Source of the DNA: Duganella radicis
GTDB lineage: Bacteria; Pseudomonadota; Gammaproteobacteria; Burkholderiales; Burkholderiaceae_D
Direction: 5' to 3'
Length of the DNA stretch: 57,957 nucleotides
Assembly: GCF_009720825.1 (NCBI RefSeq)
Contig: NZ_WNKY01000039.1
Span: 1 to 57,957, forward strand
Each line of letters begins with the position of its first letter. Within the stretch, counting starts at the first letter, position 1. The notes beneath the pieces are model-generated. The model saw nothing but the letters and a program-made list of their open reading frames with translations, was not told where the DNA came from and ran no database searches. This document shows, piece by piece, positions 54,092-57,957 of this stretch. Both the position numbers and the translations under genes were made by a program.

Positions 54092-55239
54092 TTGGTCTCC
54101 GGCAGCGGCAGGCGGATCATGATCCGCGTGCCGCCGTCGCTGAGGATGGCGATATCGCCATGCAGCGCCCAGACGCGTTCGCGCATCCCGATCAGGCCGA
54201 AGGACGAAGCTTTGTCCATATCCTTTTCGGCGATGCCGCGGCCGTCATCATGGATGGTCACGTGCAAGGCCCCGTCCTTGCGGTACAGCGACAATGCCAC
54301 CTTGCGCGCCTCGGCGTGGCGGGTGATGTTGGTCATCGCTTCCTGCGCAATGCGGAAGATGGCGGTGCTGTAGGCGTCGTCCAGTATCAATTCCTCTTCA
54401 TTGGCGTCCAATGTGCAAGCGATGGCGTTGCGCGACTCAAACTCGTGGCGCAAGCTCTCCAGCGCAAAATACAAACCGCCCTCATCCAGCGCACGCGGCC
54501 GCAGATTGCCGGCGATGCGGCGCAGCGAGGCGATGGCCGACATCAGCAATTCATCCATGCCTTTTTGCAGCTTGCGCGCGGCCGCGCTGTGGCCGCTGTG
54601 GCGTTGCAGCAGGGCCAGGTCGCCGCGCAGCGTGGCCAGCAGCTGGCCGAGGTCGTCGTGCAGTTCGCGCGCGATGTGCTTGCGCTCTTCCTCGCGGATG
54701 GTTTGCAGCGCCGCCGACAGTTCGCGTAGCTGCGAATACGATTGTTCCAGCTGCTCCTGCACCTGCTTGCGCTCGGTGATGTCGCGCAGGATGATGGTGT
54801 AGATGCGCTGGCCGTTCTCGCTCAGCGAGGAAATCGTCCCCTCCAGCGGGAAGTGCTGACCGTTGGCCTTGAGGCCGGTCACCGCGTAGTCGCTGGTGCG
54901 GCGGCCCTTGGTGCGCATGCGGATACCGGTGGCGCCGAAGTAGTGCGCCGCGCCGTTGGGCGCCTGCTGGCGCTGGTCGCGCGGCACATAGTGCTCCAGC
55001 GGCGCGCCCTGCATGGCTTGCGCGGTGGTGCCGAACATGGCGGCGGCGGAGGGATTCACCTGCAAGATGCGCTGGTGCTCGTCGGTGGAAATGATGGCGT
55101 CGGTGGCGTGCTGGATGATGCCGCGGCTACGCTTGGCGGTGGCGGCATTGCGGGCGCAGTGCCAGCCCATGCGCCAGGACAGGCGCGTGGCCGCGGCCAG
55201 CGCGGCGAGAAGGAGGAAGGTGTGTGTGTGGCGGCCCAT
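54079..55239 (-). CDS. PAS-containing NarX/DegS-type sensor histidine kinase
   Basis: 386 residues from ATG 55239. One N-terminal hydrophobic stretch (residues 7-20) anchors the protein. A PAS domain (about 40-155) has IISTDEHQRILQVNPSAAAMFG. The HisKA_3 dimerisation helix carries His194 in RELHDDLG, and the ATPase domain ends with FGLIGMRERVWALHG. The type normally works with NarL/FixJ regulators, but only LytTR regulators are nearby. ATG 55239 has GGAG 6 nt upstream; ATG 55251 lies against a GC hairpin and has no SD. Confidence 0.9.
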   Translation of the reverse strand: MGRHTHTFLLLAALAAATRLSWRMGWHCARNAATAKRSRGIIQHATDAIISTDEHQRILQVNPSAAAMFGTTAQAMQGAPLEHYVPRDQRQQAPNGAAHYFGATGIRMRTKGRRTSDYAVTGLKANGQHFPLEGTISSLSENGQRIYTIILRDITERKQVQEQLEQSYSQLRELSAALQTIREEERKHIARELHDDLGQLLATLRGDLALLQRHSGHSAAARKLQKGMDELLMSAIASLRRIAGNLRPRALDEGGLYFALESLRHEFESRNAIACTLDANEEELILDDAYSTAIFRIAQEAMTNITRHAEARKVALSLYRKDGALHVTIHDDGRGIAEKDMDKASSFGLIGMRERVWALHGDIAILSDGGTRIMIRLPLPETNQNA

Positions 55240-55251
55240 GTGTGTCTCCAT

Positions 55252-55267
55252 GCGGCCGGAGGGCCGC
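55252..55267 (-). repeat. GC-rich hairpin directly before the PAS kinase gene
   Basis: GCGGCC and GGCCGC arms with a 4-base loop end exactly at the upstream ATG candidate (55251). In mRNA the stem would hide that codon and favour the start at 55239. Confidence 0.45.
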
Positions 55268-55308
55268 CTGGAGTCACACTAATTCAGAAGCCGGTGCGGG
55301 CTTTTGAT

Positions 55309-56076
55309 TTACATCTGCTTAAACAGATGCAGGAAGCTGCGGCTGACTTCCAGCTTGTCGGAGCGGCCCTTGATCATCACCAGGTGGCGGCCGCGAATGT
55401 CGCGCGTCACGCCTTCGATGGCGTTGACGTTGACCAGCGTGGCGCGGTGGATTTGCCAGAACAGCGCCGGATCGAGCTCCTCGGCCAGGTCGCGCACCGG
55501 CTTGCGGATCAGGGCTTCATACTTTTCCGTCTGCACGCAGGTGTATTTCTCGTCCGAACGGAAGAACAGGATTTCCTCGACCGGAATCATGCGCAAGTCC
55601 TGGCCGATGCTGGCCTGTATCCATTGCAGGTGCTGCGGCTTGGGCGCGGCGATCTTCTCGGTCAGCTGGGCCAGCATGGCGGTCACGCTGGCGTTGACGT
55701 CGGTCGCGGCGGCCGGCTTGTTGAGGCGGGCCTTGAGACGGTCGACCGTCACTTGCAGGCGTTCCTGCTCGGGCGGTTTCAGCACGTAGTCGATGGCGCC
55801 CCGCTCGAAGGCCTCCACCGCGTAGGCGTCGTAGGCGGTCACGAACACGATGATGCTCTTGTTGCCGATGACCGAGGCGGCTTCCATGCCGGTCTTGCCC
55901 GGCATGCGGATGTCGAGGAAGGTGAAGTCCGGTTTGAGCTCGTCGACCAGCTGGATCGCTTCGTCGCCGTTCTTGGCTTCGCCGATAATGTCCAGCTCGG
56001 GCCAGACCTGGCCCAGGCGCATGCGCAACTGATCGCGCATTAAACGTTCGTCGTCTGCAATGATTGCTGTAGGCAT
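55309..56076 (-). CDS. LytTR-type response regulator
   Basis: 255 residues. Receiver domain (1-120) with acidic pair at 8-9, Asp55 (FLDIRMPG) and Lys in VLKPP. A linker of about 25 residues leads to the LytTR domain (about 150-255) with EILFFRSDEKYTCV and FWQIHRATLVNV. It lies 43 bp downstream of the LytS-type kinase, its probable partner, and 57-69 bp upstream of the PAS kinase. It resembles AlgR-class regulators, but no target is visible. Confidence 0.93.
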   Translation of the reverse strand: MPTAIIADDERLMRDQLRMRLGQVWPELDIIGEAKNGDEAIQLVDELKPDFTFLDIRMPGKTGMEAASVIGNKSIIVFVTAYDAYAVEAFERGAIDYVLKPPEQERLQVTVDRLKARLNKPAAATDVNASVTAMLAQLTEKIAAPKPQHLQWIQASIGQDLRMIPVEEILFFRSDEKYTCVQTEKYEALIRKPVRDLAEELDPALFWQIHRATLVNVNAIEGVTRDIRGRHLVMIKGRSDKLEVSRSFLHLFKQM

Positions 56077-56119
56077 CGTGTTCGGGTGTGAAGTTGGCTA
56101 AATAATAGTTTAAATAATT

Positions 56120-57439
56120 TTAACTTGATTTGGTCGCGAGCTGGTAGGGGACTTCGATGGTGACAATCACCCCGCTCGGGCTGTTGGCGGCGATCAGCAG
56201 CTGGCCCTGTTCGCCATGCAGCAGCTTCAGGCGCTCGCGGATATTGCTGAGGCCGAGCCCGGTGCCGTCGCTGGGCTTGGCGCCGAAGCCGAGACCGTTG
56301 TCGGTGACGATTACGCGCAGCTTGTTGTGGGCCACGTCGGCGTGCACTTTCAGGGTGCCGCCCTCGGGTTTGCCTTCGAGACCGTGCTTGATGGCGTTTT
56401 CCACCATCGATTGCAGCATCATGGGCGGGAAGGCGGCGGTGCGCAGGCCGTCGGGGATGTCGAAGTCCACGGTCAGGCGTTCTTCCATGCGCATTTTCAG
56501 CAGGTTCAGGTAAGCCTCGACCATGTCGGCCTCGCGGCCGAGATTGGTGATCAGGGCGTTGTCGCGCATTTGCGGCAGCACGGCGCGCAGGTACTTGATC
56601 AGGCTGCGCTGCATGGCCGAGGCGCGCGGCGGATCGGTTTCGATCAGGTGCTCGACCGAGGCCAGGGTGTTGAACAGGAAGTGCGGTTCCACTTGCGCCT
56701 GCATCATCTGCATTTTGGCTTCGCTGAGCTGGCGCTGCATGGATTCGCGCTCGGCGGTGGCGTTGGCGGTCTGGGTCTCCGCTTCGGCGCGCTTTTTACT
56801 GCCCATCAGGAACTTGGTGCCGAACAGGGCCAGCACCAGCAGGGTGATGAAGCTCTTGAACCAGGTGGAGGCCTGGCCATGGTAGCGGGCCACCTTCTGC
56901 TCGGCGGCGTCGTCCACCGCCTCCTCGATGGCGTTGGACAGCTCCTCGCCAATTTGCGGCGGCAGGTCGATGTGGACTTCCTCGCCCGGCAGCGAGGGCA
57001 GGGCAGGCACGGAAGCGGCGCCTTGCTTGCCGGACTTGGCGGGAGCGGCTGGCGCTTCCGGAGCCTCCGGCGCGGCCGGTGCCGCCGGAGCTTCAGGCGC
57101 CTCTGGCGCGGCGGAAGGCGGCGTGGCGTCCTCGGTGTTCTTGTTGCGGATCTTGCCGCGCGGGTTGAAGTGGATGCCGCTGTCGTCGATCAGAATATTG
57201 GTGTCGCCGCTTTTGCGCTTCTGCATATTGTGCGAGCTGCGGTCGATATTGTCCTGGACCGGGCTGGACGAGAACAGCTCGTCTTGCAGGATAGAGCCGG
57301 CAGCCAGCATCAGGGCGGCAAACACCAGGAACTTCCACCACGACAGCTGGGTGACCCAGGTAACGATCGCATCAAAGCCGCGATGCAGCGTGCTGCCGGC
57401 GGTTTTCAGGGTGTCTTGCACTTTAGGCGTAGGGAACAT
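56120..57439 (-). CDS. LytS-type histidine kinase with a Pro/Ala repeat in an extracytoplasmic insert
   Basis: 439 residues. Two membrane helices (about 36-52 and 195-212) enclose a 140-residue periplasmic region with NILIDDSGIHFNP (81-93) and two exact copies of APEAPEAPAAPA (111-122, 123-134). A coiled coil follows and then the His_kinase domain with His253 (VEPHFLFNTLASVEHL) and an ATPase with MVENAIKHG and DGTGLGLSNIRERL. It pairs with the LytTR regulator downstream. The 5' end lies about 400 bp from the 16S rRNA gene, transcribed away from it. Confidence 0.92.
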   Translation of the reverse strand: MFPTPKVQDTLKTAGSTLHRGFDAIVTWVTQLSWWKFLVFAALMLAAGSILQDELFSSSPVQDNIDRSSHNMQKRKSGDTNILIDDSGIHFNPRGKIRNKNTEDATPPSAAPEAPEAPAAPAAPEAPEAPAAPAKSGKQGAASVPALPSLPGEEVHIDLPPQIGEELSNAIEEAVDDAAEQKVARYHGQASTWFKSFITLLVLALFGTKFLMGSKKRAEAETQTANATAERESMQRQLSEAKMQMMQAQVEPHFLFNTLASVEHLIETDPPRASAMQRSLIKYLRAVLPQMRDNALITNLGREADMVEAYLNLLKMRMEERLTVDFDIPDGLRTAAFPPMMLQSMVENAIKHGLEGKPEGGTLKVHADVAHNKLRVIVTDNGLGFGAKPSDGTGLGLSNIRERLKLLHGEQGQLLIAANSPSGVIVTIEVPYQLATKSS

Positions 57440-57554
57440 GAACGGCTTTCACACTTAACATGATGCAAGTGTAACGAAGCCTGCCCGCGCGCACCATGCG
57501 ATTGCGACAGTCTGCAAAAATCGGGGACCAGACGGTATTTTCAAAAGGAAGGTC

Positions 57555-57584
57555 TTGCCAAACCGGCGAACGGTTTGCTATAGT
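57555..57584 (+). promoter_or_regulatory. Upstream rRNA promoter candidate
   Basis: TTGCCA (57555-57560) and TATAGT (57579-57584) spaced 18 bp, with TGC before the -10 as an extended -10 element. The spacer holds an AACCG/CGGTT inverted repeat. Confidence 0.5.
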
Positions 57585-57633
57585 TCGGTCCCTCGCGAAA
57601 CAGCGCATGCAAATGTGAAGTAAAAACGAGGGG

Positions 57634-57662
57634 TTGACGAGATAAACGAAACACTTCATAAT
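57634..57662 (+). promoter_or_regulatory. Main rRNA operon promoter
   Basis: TTGACG (57634-57639) and CATAAT (57657-57662) with an ideal 17-bp spacer. Transcription would start near 57669, about 174 nt before mature 16S. The stretch 57440-57633 upstream holds the other promoter candidate and no gene. Confidence 0.8.
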
Positions 57663-57707
57663 CTCGCTTCTGTGCTGATGAACACAACGCTTCAACAGCA
57701 GCAACAC

Positions 57708-57720
57708 GGTTCTTTAAGAA
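57708..57720 (+). promoter_or_regulatory. boxA antitermination signal of the rRNA leader
   Basis: GGTTCTTTAAGAA closely resembles the rrn boxA (TGCTCTTTAACAA) and sits about 45 nt after the predicted start, the normal place for NusB/S10 loading. Confidence 0.7.
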
Positions 57721-57761
57721 TTTACAGTCGATAAATGTGGGCGTTTGATGCTGCAACAAAA

Positions 57762-57830
57762 AGCATTAAATGCTCAACAAGAAATACTGTCAGTATTTTG
57801 AGTGGGCGAACCATGACCAGAAATGGTCAT
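57762..57830 (+). other. Hairpins in the pre-16S leader
   Basis: Three small palindromes follow each other: AGCATT/AATGCT (57762-57774), AAATACTG/CAGTATTT (57782-57798) and ATGACCA/TGGTCAT closing a GAAA tetraloop (57813-57830). They probably guide folding or processing of pre-16S RNA. Confidence 0.5.
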
Positions 57831-57842
57831 CAAACAGAGATT

Positions 57843-57957
57843 AAACTAAAGAGTTTGATCCTGGCTCAGATTGAACGCTGGCGGCATGCCTTACACATGC
57901 AAGTCGAACGGCAGCACGGACTTCGGTCTGGTGGCGAGTGGCGAACGGGTGAGTAAT
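57843..57957 (+). rRNA. rrs: 16S ribosomal RNA, 5' end (cut by window edge)
   Basis: The universal AGAGTTTGATCCTGGCTCAG stretch begins at 57850 (E. coli position 8), which places the mature 5' end near 57843. The following GAACGCTGGCGGCATGCC and GGCGAGTGGCGAACGGGTGA are typical for beta-proteobacteria, and the helix-6 region fits Oxalobacteraceae. Only the first ~115 nt are in the window. Confidence 0.97.

Noticed and set aside
55269..55308. AAGCC/GGCTT stem between regulator and PAS kinase as a terminator
   Set aside because: The T-rich side lies on the plus strand, where no gene ends; it would not stop the minus-strand operon.

Overview
The window is GC-rich, gene-dense DNA with the codon usage and gene content of a beta-proteobacterium. 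It ends in the first ~115 nt of a 16S rRNA gene whose 5' sequence, together with clpS-clpA, prpR-prpBC-acnD-prpF, pepA/lptFG and an assimilatory cys cluster, fits Oxalobacteraceae (Duganella/Massilia/Janthinobacterium group). The family call rests on recognition, not on a database search. I see no insertion sequence, prophage, integrase, CRISPR array or tRNA.

Layout. 1-3560: start of rmlB (minus), a cold-shock gene with a structured leader, then divergent clpS-clpA closed by a terminator. 3637-6306: a two-gene cassette I cannot assign (a membrane protein and a CARDB-like beta-sandwich protein). 6370-15562: two tandem exported tricorn-type S41 proteases and an FtsX/MacB-type permease without an ATPase. 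15559-16093: a toxin-first RelE/HigB-type toxin-antitoxin pair. 16171-18770: exported alpha/beta hydrolase, LytS-type kinase and LytTR regulator in one operon. 18872-30577: PrpR and a sigma54-driven 2-methylcitrate operon (prpB, prpC, acnD, prpF, prpE) running into yjcH-actP, ending in a strong terminator. 30601-37855: a large multi-PAS GGDEF-EAL protein, exonuclease III, an AT-rich intergenic stretch, an orphan small protein, a lipoprotein and a chemotaxis receptor. 37862-42131: pepA divergent from lptF-lptG-cbiX. 42108-44990: lipocalin-like exported protein divergent from a LysR regulator, glutaminyl cyclase and an unknown helical protein. 45071-52871: cobA-cysN-cysD-cysH-DUF934-cysI (all minus) divergent from a CysB-type regulator and a methyltransferase. 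53006-57439: porin, then three minus-strand signalling genes (NarX-like kinase, LytTR regulator, LytS-type kinase). 57555-57957: rRNA promoters, boxA, leader hairpins and the 16S start.

How the parts fit. PrpR with sigma54 would switch on propionate uptake (ActP/YjcH), activation (PrpE) and the AcnD/PrpF version of the methylcitrate cycle. The cys cluster encodes sulfate to APS (CysDN), APS to sulfite (iron-sulfur type CysH) and sulfite to sulfide (CysI), with CobA and perhaps CbiX serving siroheme synthesis. The most interesting unexplained items are the 3637-6306 cassette, the tandem tricorn proteases, the phased half-site array at prpR, the hairpin plus U-run in the cold-shock leader, the AT-rich palindromic region at 34659-35051, a REP-like palindrome between cysN and cobA, and several genes whose -10 boxes sit so close to the start codon that leaderless transcripts are likely.
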